A stretch of DNA of 64,000 nt from Duganella sacchari (lineage in GTDB: Bacteria > Pseudomonadota > Gammaproteobacteria > Burkholderiales > Burkholderiaceae_D): assembly GCF_900143065.1 (NCBI RefSeq), contig NZ_FRCX01000007.1:62001-126000 (forward strand), given 5' to 3'. The translations under genes and the position numbers were made by a program. The notes under the pieces are model-generated. The model was not told where the DNA came from and searched no databases. It saw only the letters and a program-made list of their open reading frames with translations. Shown piece after piece: positions 9,902-17,805 of the stretch. Position 1 is the stretch's first letter. Every line of letters starts with the position of its first letter.

Positions 9902-10807
9902 ATGGATGCCGCCATCGATACCCCGGAAGTCCTGAAAGACTGGTTCCACCGCAGTGGCGTGCATGATCCCTTGCGCACTTGCATCGGTCCGCTGCCGAAT
10001 TCCAAGGCTTCCATCGTGCGCTGGACCAGCGATCATCCAGACGCGATGATCCAGACCGTCAGCCCGCACCTGAACGATTACCGCATTGCGATCATGATGG
10101 AGCCGGTGGATGCCCGTATCTGGCAGCAGGGAAGGCCGGTGTGGGGCGGCGTGATTGCGGCGGAGCGCTTCCGCATCTGCCCACCGAGTTCCGCCAGCCA
10201 GTGGAGCCGCTTGAGCAGCTGCGATATCGTCAACCTGTTCGTGCCGGCTTCTCTGGTGGACAGTCTCAGCGACCTGCGCCAGACCGGCGTGCCGCTGGCA
10301 CTGGGCGCCAATCAATTTACTTCTGATCGCTATGTGATGGAAACCGTCAGGCGCATGCTGAATGCGGACGTGATGGCCGGGCCGCTGCAATCCCAGTACT
10401 GCGATGGCCTGATGGTCGCGCTGCTCAGCTATCTGCTGGAACACTACAGCCGGCCGCAGGATGCTGTGCAAACCAGCACGCTGGGCGGCGCCCGCTTGCG
10501 GCGCGTGCTGAGCTATATGGAGCAGCATCTGTGCGAGGACGTCACCAACCAGCAACTGGCCGGACTGTGCGCCATGAGTCCGGCGCACTTCTCGCGCGAG
10601 TTCCATGCAGCGCTGGGCTTGCCGCCGCACCGCTACCTGATGAAGATGCGGCTGGAGAAGGCGCGCGCCATGCTGGCTGCCGGTGGCCACGCCATGGCGG
10701 ATATCGCCGATACCTGCGGTTTCCATGACGCCAGCCATTTGTCGCGCACCTTTACGCGCCACTTCGGTTCGCCGCCCGCGCGTTTCCGCCAGCAGCGTGG
10801 CGTCTAG
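9902..10807 (+). CDS. AraC-family transcriptional regulator
   Basis: A second AraC-type protein, 301 residues, 46 bases after the first and before the second TonB receptor. The N-terminal 190 residues have no domain I can name with certainty. The last 100 carry the two helix-turn-helix units: VTNQQLAGLCAMSPAHFSRE and ADIADTCGFHDASHLSRTF, followed by FGSPPARFRQQ. There is no good Shine-Dalgarno in front of the ATG. A TATAAT hexamer at 9866-9871 could be its own promoter. It may act on the receptor gene at 10949 or on the lipid operon. Confidence 0.87.
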   Translation: MDAAIDTPEVLKDWFHRSGVHDPLRTCIGPLPNSKASIVRWTSDHPDAMIQTVSPHLNDYRIAIMMEPVDARIWQQGRPVWGGVIAAERFRICPPSSASQWSRLSSCDIVNLFVPASLVDSLSDLRQTGVPLALGANQFTSDRYVMETVRRMLNADVMAGPLQSQYCDGLMVALLSYLLEHYSRPQDAVQTSTLGGARLRRVLSYMEQHLCEDVTNQQLAGLCAMSPAHFSREFHAALGLPPHRYLMKMRLEKARAMLAAGGHAMADIADTCGFHDASHLSRTFTRHFGSPPARFRQQRGV

Positions 10808-10948
10808 CATACAGCTAGCCAGTTGGCGTAACGAAGCCAGCAGTTTTGTACAAAAACAGCATTTCCATCCGTGACCTGACTTCTCAGACAAAACACACTT
10901 CAGACAGTTACTTTCATTTCATAAAACTGTCATAAATACGGAGACTGC

Positions 10949-13618
10949 ATGTTTGAGATTCGTCCCATCGTCCGCGCCGTTGCGCTGCTGTGCGCTGGCG
11001 CCGCGCCGCTGTATGCGCAAGCCCAGGAACACAGCGAGCCACCGCCACGCGTAGAAATTACCGGTTCCCGCATCAAGCGTGTCGATGCGGAGACGGCCTC
11101 CGCAGTGCAGGTCATTACCGCTGAAGACATCGCCCGTTCCGGCGCCACCACCGTCACCGACGTGCTGCGCAATCTGCCCGCCGGGAATACCGGCGGCTAT
11201 GTGACGGAAGGTACGCCGTCGCAGGCATTCGGCTCGGCTGGCGTGTCGCTGCGCGGGCTGGGCGCGGGTTCGACGCTGACGCTGATTAATGGCCGCCGCG
11301 TGGCGCCGTTCGGCTTTGGTTCGGCCTCGTTTGTCGATACCAACGCGATTCCGGTCAACGCGATTGAACGCGTTGAGGTGCTGCTGGATGGCGCTTCTGC
11401 GATTTATGGTGCGGATGCGATTGGCGGTGTCATCAACATCATCCTGCGCAAGAATTATGAGGGCTTGTCGGCCACAGTGAGCGGCGGTACGTCGGCCTAC
11501 CACGACGGCAATATGGGCAATGCCAGTATCACCTACGGCCAGGGCAAGCTGGAACAGGATGGCTACAACTGGCTGCTCAGCCTGTCGCATAGCGATATCA
11601 GCCCGGTGCTGGTCAACGCGCGCGAGCGCACCAAGGATGGCGACTTCCGCCGCGTTGGCCTGGCCGACCGCCGCTCGACGTTCTCCAGCAACGCCTACAC
11701 GGCGTCCGGCACCACGGGCGGCACTTTCCTTGGCATCATTGGCGACTGCGCGCCGCTCAACGATCCCGCCAGCCCGACGCTGAATGGCCGCTGCATCGCC
11801 GACAGCACCAATTCCGTCACGCTGCAATCGAAGGCGCAGCGCGACAACGTCTACAGTGCGCTGACCTACGCGCTGTCCGGCGGCTGGGAGCTGTTTGGCG
11901 ATGCCTCGCTGAGCCGCAGCCGCCAGGCATCGACCATGTACAGCTACGCCACCAATGCCTACGGCGCCTACACCAATGATCTGGTGGACAAGTACGGCCT
12001 GTACGGCAATGCGCCCGGCACCACCATCAGCTACCTGCTGCTGCCCGCCAGCCACCCGCAGAACCGCTGGGGCAAGACGGTGGCCGTGCGCTACCTGTTC
12101 AACGACATTCCAACCACCATCGCCAGCGAAAGCCGCAATATGCGCTACACCTTTGGTGCGCGCGGCACGCTGGGCAAGTGGGACGTGGAAGCGGCCGGCA
12201 TGTTCTCGCGCTCGCTGACGGACACGCGTTATCGCGGCTATCTGCAGGACAGCGTGCTGATGAACGATGTGCTGGACGCCGATGGCCTGGTGCGCAACAG
12301 CTTCACGCTGAGCAATCCGGGCGCCAATGATCCGGCATTGATGGCGCGGCTGTACCCGCAACTGAACAACCGCGCAGATACCAGCACCAGCAGCATCGAC
12401 CTGCATGGCAACCGCGAGCTGTTTACGCTGCCGGGCGGCCCGCTGGCGATCTCGCTGGGTGCGGAATTCCGCCGCGAGAAGTTTGACGCGGTGCCGGATA
12501 CGCTGTTCACCGATGGCTCGATTCAGCTGATCGGCATGACGGGCTCGAATGGCTCGCGCAGCGTCTCGGCTGCCTACGGCGAACTGAATGCGCCGGTACT
12601 GAAAACGGTGGAGCTGAGCCTGGCCGCGCGGAGCGACCATTACAGCGATTTCGGCTCGGCCTTTACGCCCAAGGCGGGAGTGAAGTGGAGTCCGCTGCCG
12701 CAGCTGGCGTTCCGTGGCACCTATGCGGAAGGCTTCCGCGCGCCGTCGTTGCCGGAGCTGCATGCGGGGAATACCAACGGCTACATCAAGGTGCTCGATC
12801 CCAAGCTGTGCCCGGTCTACGATGCGGCCAACGCCAACTGCGATATTTATGTGGCTTACACCACCGGCGCCAACCCGGACATCAAGGCCGAGAAATCGAA
12901 GAGCTTCACGGTGGGCGTTGTGGTGGAGCCGATCCCGCGCTGGTCGCTGTCGGTCGACGTATACAACATCAAGCGCCGCAACGAGCTGTCCACCATCAAC
13001 GCCAGCTACCTGCTCGAGAACGAGGCGAAATTTGCCGACCGCATCGTACGCAATCCGGTCAGCGGCAAGCTCGATCACATCAGCCTGATTACGGCCAATC
13101 TGTCGGAAACGCAGACGCGCGGGGTGGACGTGGATGCGCGCGGCGTGACGCCGCTGGGCGACTGGGGACGGCTGACCATGACCGCCAGCTACAACCGCAT
13201 GAACAGCTACAAGAGCTCGAATACGCCGGATGATCCGCTGGCGGAATACGCGGGCTACTACGAGCTGCCCAAGAACCGCGCCCGCTTCGGTCTGGCCTGG
13301 GATCGTGGCCCGTGGGACGCCAGCGTCAACTGGAACTATGTGGGCGGCTACCTGCTGAAGACCTCGCCGGATTCGGTGTGCTCGTTCCAGGCGGCGACGC
13401 CGTGGTACTGCGATGTGCACTCGTCGCTGACGGCCGACGCATATGTGAGCTACAAGGGCTTCCGCAACCTGGAGCTGTCGCTGTCGGTGCGCAACCTCGC
13501 CAACAAGGAAGCGCCGTTTGACGCGAGCAAGATCGCTTATCTACAGGGTTACTCGCCGACCTACCACAGCCAGCTCGGCCGCTACTTCCAACTGTCCGCT
13601 ACCTATAAATTCAAATGA
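10949..13618 (+). CDS. TonB-dependent outer-membrane receptor
   Basis: An 889-residue outer-membrane transporter. The signal peptide ends near YAQAQ at about residue 26. The plug begins EITGSRIKRVDAETASAVQV and contains GLGAGSTLTLINGRRVAPFG and LLDGASAIYGADAIGGVINI, typical of the large TonB receptors of xanthomonads and Oxalobacteraceae. The barrel ends ...YFQLSATYKFK. Four cysteines in the C-terminal half (CPVYDAANANC and CSFQAATPWYC) probably form loop disulphides. Its last codons overlap the start of the metallopeptidase gene by 4 bases (ATGA). The ligand is not known. Confidence 0.93.
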   Translation: MFEIRPIVRAVALLCAGAAPLYAQAQEHSEPPPRVEITGSRIKRVDAETASAVQVITAEDIARSGATTVTDVLRNLPAGNTGGYVTEGTPSQAFGSAGVSLRGLGAGSTLTLINGRRVAPFGFGSASFVDTNAIPVNAIERVEVLLDGASAIYGADAIGGVINIILRKNYEGLSATVSGGTSAYHDGNMGNASITYGQGKLEQDGYNWLLSLSHSDISPVLVNARERTKDGDFRRVGLADRRSTFSSNAYTASGTTGGTFLGIIGDCAPLNDPASPTLNGRCIADSTNSVTLQSKAQRDNVYSALTYALSGGWELFGDASLSRSRQASTMYSYATNAYGAYTNDLVDKYGLYGNAPGTTISYLLLPASHPQNRWGKTVAVRYLFNDIPTTIASESRNMRYTFGARGTLGKWDVEAAGMFSRSLTDTRYRGYLQDSVLMNDVLDADGLVRNSFTLSNPGANDPALMARLYPQLNNRADTSTSSIDLHGNRELFTLPGGPLAISLGAEFRREKFDAVPDTLFTDGSIQLIGMTGSNGSRSVSAAYGELNAPVLKTVELSLAARSDHYSDFGSAFTPKAGVKWSPLPQLAFRGTYAEGFRAPSLPELHAGNTNGYIKVLDPKLCPVYDAANANCDIYVAYTTGANPDIKAEKSKSFTVGVVVEPIPRWSLSVDVYNIKRRNELSTINASYLLENEAKFADRIVRNPVSGKLDHISLITANLSETQTRGVDVDARGVTPLGDWGRLTMTASYNRMNSYKSSNTPDDPLAEYAGYYELPKNRARFGLAWDRGPWDASVNWNYVGGYLLKTSPDSVCSFQAATPWYCDVHSSLTADAYVSYKGFRNLELSLSVRNLANKEAPFDASKIAYLQGYSPTYHSQLGRYFQLSATYKFK

Positions 13619-14445
13619 CCATGCTGCAACGTATTTTGATTTGCCTGGGCGCCGCCGTGCTGTCTGCCTGCAGCACGGTGGCGCCGATCGATCACAACAA
13701 CGACGCACTGCGGCTGGAGTGTCATTGGGACTTGCAGTACCCGGCCGTTGCGCCAGCCGATGCCAGCGTGGAGGTGCTGCGCGCGGTAGCGGCACGGCGT
13801 CTGGCGGCGCTGCAGCTGAATGCTGTGTGGACGCTGGAGCAGGAGGGCGTCAGCGGCGAGGCATTCACGGACAGCCAGGAGGACCGGGCACGCCTGCAGC
13901 GTTTGCTGAGTGTGGTGCTGCCAGGGCTGGAGCGTTATCCGTCGGCGTTCTTTGCAAATGTGCGCCTGAAAAATATCGTGCTGGTCAAGGAGCTGGCGGT
14001 GGGTGGGCAGCGCCGTCTGGCCATGCCGATGGCGGAGTCGGATGGCGTGGCGTATGCCGACAACAATGCCGGCACCTTGTGTTCGGCCGGGATGGAGATG
14101 CGGGTGCATCACGAGTTCTATCACTTCATCGATCATCGCGAGTTTGATGACTACTATCATCTGGACCCGTCATGGCTGGCGCTGAATCCGGACGGCCTGC
14201 AATACGGCAAGGGCGGCGCTACTTTCTATGGCAAGAACCTGCAGGATCTGGGCCACGTGAGGGATGGCCTGGTGAGCGCGTATTCCAGCTATGGCCAGGA
14301 GGAGGACAAGGCCGAAACCTTCGGCTGGATGATGACGCCGGACTACGCCGCGCGGCTGGATTTATACGTGATGACGGACCCGCATCTGGCCGCCAAAGTG
14401 AAGTATATGCGCGAGCAACTACGCAAATACAGCCAGCCCAACTGA
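13615..14445 (+). CDS. Putative lipoprotein zinc metallopeptidase
   Basis: A 276-residue protein with a lipobox (LSAC, Cys19), so a lipoprotein of the cell envelope. It carries HExxH as H166-E-F-Y-H170 and, about 60 residues later, GQEEDKAETFGWMM, where E234 (or E230) could be the third zinc ligand of a glu-zincin. I do not recognise a named family. The layout resembles the lipoprotein metallopeptidases coded beside SusC/SusD-type receptors in Bacteroidetes, but similarity is only at motif level. ATG overlaps the receptor stop as ATGA; a second ATG two codons later is possible. It probably processes the ligand of the receptor or acts on the envelope. Confidence 0.75.
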   Translation: MTMLQRILICLGAAVLSACSTVAPIDHNNDALRLECHWDLQYPAVAPADASVEVLRAVAARRLAALQLNAVWTLEQEGVSGEAFTDSQEDRARLQRLLSVVLPGLERYPSAFFANVRLKNIVLVKELAVGGQRRLAMPMAESDGVAYADNNAGTLCSAGMEMRVHHEFYHFIDHREFDDYYHLDPSWLALNPDGLQYGKGGATFYGKNLQDLGHVRDGLVSAYSSYGQEEDKAETFGWMMTPDYAARLDLYVMTDPHLAAKVKYMREQLRKYSQPN

Positions 14446-14498
14446 GTTTTAAAATTGTGCTATCATGAATTCATTAGGACTCCTATTTATGGTGAATC

Positions 14499-15188
14499 AT
14501 GAACTGCATCGCGCTGTATCACGTTGGGTTTGAGGATCTGGGGGAATTTGCCGGGCCGTTGCAGGCAGCCGGCTACAGCATCACGTACCAGCATGCGGGA
14601 ACGCCGCTGTCGGAAACGCAGTGGCGCGAGACGGCGCTGATCGTGGTGCTGGGCGGGCCGATCGGCGTCAACGATACGGCGCTGTATCCCTGGCTGGTGG
14701 ATGAGATCGCAGGCATACAGTTGCGCTTGCAGTTGCAGCGGCCGCTGCTGGGCATTTGTCTGGGCGCGCAGCTGATGGCCGTTGCGCTGGGTGGCGAGGT
14801 GCGTGGCCGCAAAGCGGGCAAGGAAATCGGCTGGTCGCCGGTGGAGGTCGCAGCGGATGCCGGACCGCTTGCGCATCTGCGCGGGGTGCCGGTGCTGCAC
14901 TGGCATGGCGATAATATCCATGTGCCTGCGGAGGTGGCGGTGACGGCCTCGACGCCGGGGACGCCATGCCAGGCGTTTCAGGTCGGCCGCCATGCGCTGG
15001 GCATCCAGTTCCATGTCGAGTTTGAGCCGGCGGCACTGGAGCATTGGATGACCGGGCATGCGGTGGAGTTGTCGCACGCGGGTGTGGACCTGGCGCGGTT
15101 GCGGGCGGATACCCAGCGCTACGGCGCAGGACTCACGCAAGCGGGACCGGCGCTGATGCGGGAATGGCTGGCTGGGCTGGAGCGCTGA
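14499..15188 (+). CDS. Class I glutamine amidotransferase-like protein
   Basis: Cytoplasmic GATase1 domain protein of 229 residues, like the stand-alone GMP-synthase-type glutaminases. The catalytic triad is visible: the nucleophile elbow GICLGAQL with C87, and H172 and E174 in IQFHVEFEP. VVLGGPIGVND is the oxyanion loop. These proteins transfer ammonia from glutamine or hydrolyse gamma-glutamyl compounds; the acceptor is unknown. A TATCAT hexamer lies at 14460-14465 as a possible -10. The MOSC gene follows after one base, so the two are co-transcribed. Confidence 0.9.
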   Translation: MNCIALYHVGFEDLGEFAGPLQAAGYSITYQHAGTPLSETQWRETALIVVLGGPIGVNDTALYPWLVDEIAGIQLRLQLQRPLLGICLGAQLMAVALGGEVRGRKAGKEIGWSPVEVAADAGPLAHLRGVPVLHWHGDNIHVPAEVAVTASTPGTPCQAFQVGRHALGIQFHVEFEPAALEHWMTGHAVELSHAGVDLARLRADTQRYGAGLTQAGPALMREWLAGLER

Positions 15189-15189
15189 G

Positions 15190-15888
15190 ATGAGCGTGCT
15201 GGCATCGCTGTTTGTCGGCCGCGCACGTCCGCTGGCAAGGGCTGGGCATCCGGATGTGCCCAGCGGGATCGTCAAGCTGCCACAGTCCGGTGCGCTGCGC
15301 CTGACGGTCCACGGACTGGAGGGCGATGAGCAGGGCGACCGGGTGTTCCACGGCGGACCGGAAAAGGCCGTGCATCACTATGCGGCGGAGCATTACGCTT
15401 TCTGGCGCGGGCAGTACCCGCACAGTCCGGTGCAGATGCTGCCTGGCGCGTTCGGAGAAAATTTTTCTACCTTGGGCATGACCGAGTCCACGGTCTGTAT
15501 TGGCGATGTGTACGCCGTTGGCGCGGCCTTGCTGCAAGTCTCGCAAGGACGCCAGCCGTGCTGGAAGCTGAACCGCTTGCTGCAACGCGAAGATGCCGCC
15601 ATCAATATGCAGCGCTCGGGGGCGACAGGCTGGTACTACCGCGTGCTGCGCGAAGGCTTGGTGGCGGCGGGCGACCAGCTGCTGCTGGTGGAACGGCCCA
15701 ATCCGGCCTGGCCGATGCAGCGCCTGATTCAGGCATTGTTCCCGGAGAGCGCTGTGACGCCGTCGCTGGTGGCGGAATGGCGGCAGGCGGCGGAGCTCAA
15801 ACAGCTCACCGTCAACTGGCAAAACACCTTCACCCGCCGCGTCCAGCAACTGCAACTGGAAGATTGGTCACGCCGGCTGACTGAATGA
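15190..15888 (+). CDS. MOSC domain protein (YiiM-like)
   Basis: A 232-residue MOSC protein, close in layout to E. coli YiiM, which uses a molybdenum cofactor to reduce N-hydroxylated bases. HGLEGDEQGDRVFHGGPEKAVHHY, split over about 43-66, GAFGENFSTLGM and the conserved cysteine C124 in SQGRQPCWKLN are seen; the cysteine would bind the Mo cofactor. The 3-alpha domain follows to the C-terminus. It starts one base after the amidotransferase stop. A Moco-using enzyme here fits the PaoABC genes nearby, though no functional link is shown. Confidence 0.9.
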   Translation: MSVLASLFVGRARPLARAGHPDVPSGIVKLPQSGALRLTVHGLEGDEQGDRVFHGGPEKAVHHYAAEHYAFWRGQYPHSPVQMLPGAFGENFSTLGMTESTVCIGDVYAVGAALLQVSQGRQPCWKLNRLLQREDAAINMQRSGATGWYYRVLREGLVAAGDQLLLVERPNPAWPMQRLIQALFPESAVTPSLVAEWRQAAELKQLTVNWQNTFTRRVQQLQLEDWSRRLTE

Positions 15889-15894
15889 CGGCCG

Positions 15895-17295
15895 TTAAAC
15901 CACGGCGGCACTGAATGACTCCGGCCGCCGCGCAAGCAGGTGAGACAGCCGTTGCAGGCCCGCCTGCAAGCGTCCGCGGTCCCGGATGCTCCCCAGGGAG
16001 ATGCGAATGGCGTTCACGGATACGCCGCCAGTGGCGAATGCCTCCGCCGGCGTGACGGCGATGCCCTCGCTGTCGGCTGCACGTGCAAGCTGCGAGGGCG
16101 TCCAGTACGCCGGCAACTCGAGCCATACATGCAGGCCGTCTCCGGCGCCGCTGTAACGCCCCGCCAGAATATCGCGCGCCATCCGGTGGCGTAGGCGGGC
16201 CTCGTTGCGTACGCCCGCTATCAAGCTGTCAGCTGAACCGTCGAGTATCCACTGCGTAGCCAGGGCGGCCGTCAGCGGCGTGGCCATCAGCGCAAATGAT
16301 CTGAGCGCGGCCAGGAAACGTGCGCGTTCGTGCGGGTCGCGGATCAGCACAAAGGCGACCCGCAAGCCGGGCGTCAGGCATTTCGACAGGGTGGAGATGT
16401 AGTACACCTGTTCCGGCGCCAGCGTGGCAATCGGTGGTGGCGGGGCATCGGCAAGCAGCCAGTAGGGGTCGTCTTCGACGATGCGGACATGGCAGCGCGT
16501 GGCGATGCTGGCGAGCTCCTTGCGCCGGCGTTCCGGCATGGTGATGGCGGTCGGGTTCTGCAACGTCGGATTGAGGAAGACCAGCCCTGGCTTGTGCTGG
16601 CGGCACGCGTGTTCCAGCTTTTCAGGCACCATGCCGTGCTGGTCCGCTTCCACCGCAATGATCTGCCGGCCGAACTGGGCCGCCGCGGCACGCAGGCCGG
16701 GATAACTCATGGGCTCTGCCAGGATCACCCCGCCAGGCTCCGTCAGCGCAAGCATCAGTGCGGCAATCGCCGCTTGCGCACCGGGGCAGACCACAATCTG
16801 CCGGGAGTCCAGCGGTCCAAACATCGGTGCGAGCCATTGGGCGCCCGCCTTGCGGTCGGAGTCGCTGCCCCCGGCCAGGTGGTAAGTCATGAGCAATGCA
16901 TTATCTGTTCTCATCAGGACTTGAGACAAACCTTGTTTCAGAATGTCGTCGAAGTCCACACCGTCCGGCGGTGGTGGGGTATTCATGCTGAGGTCCAGGA
17001 TCGAGGTCAATTCGACTTTTGGCGCCGCGACATACGTGCCCCGGGCGCCGCGGCCTTCCAGCAGGTTGCGGCGTCTGGCTTCGTCGTAGGCGCGCGTAAT
17101 GGTCGTCAGGTCGACGTCCAGCTGGGCCGCCAGCTGGCGCTGCGGCGGCAGGCGGTCACCCGGTTTCAGCGATCCATCGGTCACCGCCGCCTGCAGCGCA
17201 TCCGCAATCTGCAAGAAGCGTGGCCCGCCGTGCGCGGCCAAGCGTGGCGACCAGCGTGGCCAATTTTCATCTTGTATGGTTTTTGACTGGGACAT
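15895..17295 (-). CDS. MocR/PdxR-type GntR regulator with aminotransferase domain
   Basis: A 466-residue fusion of an N-terminal winged helix of the GntR family (ALQAAVTDGSLKPGDRLPPQ, then TTITRAYDEARRRNLLEGR at about 60-80) and a class I aminotransferase-like domain. The PLP lysine is in YISTLSKCLTPGLRVAF and the substrate loop in IVEDDPYW. Such proteins are mostly regulators that sense PLP or an amino compound rather than enzymes. It is convergent with the MOSC gene and divergent from the small membrane gene at 17418; a short palindrome lies in that gap. Its target is unknown. Confidence 0.92.
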   Translation of the reverse strand: MSQSKTIQDENWPRWSPRLAAHGGPRFLQIADALQAAVTDGSLKPGDRLPPQRQLAAQLDVDLTTITRAYDEARRRNLLEGRGARGTYVAAPKVELTSILDLSMNTPPPPDGVDFDDILKQGLSQVLMRTDNALLMTYHLAGGSDSDRKAGAQWLAPMFGPLDSRQIVVCPGAQAAIAALMLALTEPGGVILAEPMSYPGLRAAAAQFGRQIIAVEADQHGMVPEKLEHACRQHKPGLVFLNPTLQNPTAITMPERRRKELASIATRCHVRIVEDDPYWLLADAPPPPIATLAPEQVYYISTLSKCLTPGLRVAFVLIRDPHERARFLAALRSFALMATPLTAALATQWILDGSADSLIAGVRNEARLRHRMARDILAGRYSGAGDGLHVWLELPAYWTPSQLARAADSEGIAVTPAEAFATGGVSVNAIRISLGSIRDRGRLQAGLQRLSHLLARRPESFSAAVV

Positions 17296-17377
17296 TTTGT
17301 CTCAATGTATGGAAATTGCTTTTGGGTAGTATGCCTCAGAGCGTGCGGCAATACCATCCTTGCATGGCAGTGCCGAT

Positions 17378-17391
17378 CACGATAGATCGTG
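17378..17391. promoter_or_regulatory. Palindrome in a divergent promoter region
   Basis: CACGAT-AG-ATCGTG, a perfect 6-base inverted repeat with a 2-base centre, in the 120-base gap between the MocR-type gene and the small membrane gene. It is placed as an operator would be, possibly for the MocR protein itself. No other copy was seen. Confidence 0.35.
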
Positions 17392-17417
17392 TCAAGTAAT
17401 CGCCTGGAATACTCAAA

Positions 17418-17657
17418 ATGATGGATTGGATACCTGTAGTCTTCGTGACGTTCAAGTTTCTCGTGCTTGGCACGGGCATGTTCTTTGCCATCAAATGGCA
17501 TTACGACCAAGGCAAGAAGCAGAAGCTGGAGGAGCGGCGCGCGGTGCTGCGCGCGGGCGGCAAGGTGGTCGCACTCTTCATGCTATCGCTGCTGGGTGTG
17601 GGACTGCTGACCTTCGTCCTGATCCGCATGCTCGGGATGGACTTGTCCATGCCTTGA
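17418..17657 (+). CDS. Small two-helix membrane protein, unknown
   Basis: A 79-residue protein I cannot name. It has a hydrophobic N-terminal helix (WIPVVFVTFKFLVLGTGMFF), a charged stretch HYDQGKKQKLEERRAVLRAG, and a second helix (VALFMLSLLGVGLLTFVLI). By the positive-inside rule the charged loop is cytoplasmic, with both ends outside. Codon use is like the neighbours. It is divergent from the MocR-type gene and about 150 bases before the RING gene. The start at the first of two ATGs is assumed. Confidence 0.65.
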   Translation: MMDWIPVVFVTFKFLVLGTGMFFAIKWHYDQGKKQKLEERRAVLRAGGKVVALFMLSLLGVGLLTFVLIRMLGMDLSMP

Positions 17658-17805
17658 TGGCCAGTAATGCGCGGCGGTTGTGCCGTTTTAATTCTCCCCT
17701 TGCTGATGGGTTGTAAATACATTAGGATCCTTTCCGAGAAGGCTTAGGACGGGCTTCCTTCTACCCTCCGATTCAGTTCGTCCGTTTCCCTTCTCCCCGA
17801 ATTTC

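Noticed and set aside
17340-17360. GTGCG near 17343 as a Crp/Fnr-type half site.
   Set aside because: The second arm reads TACCA, and no -10 is placed at the fixed distance.
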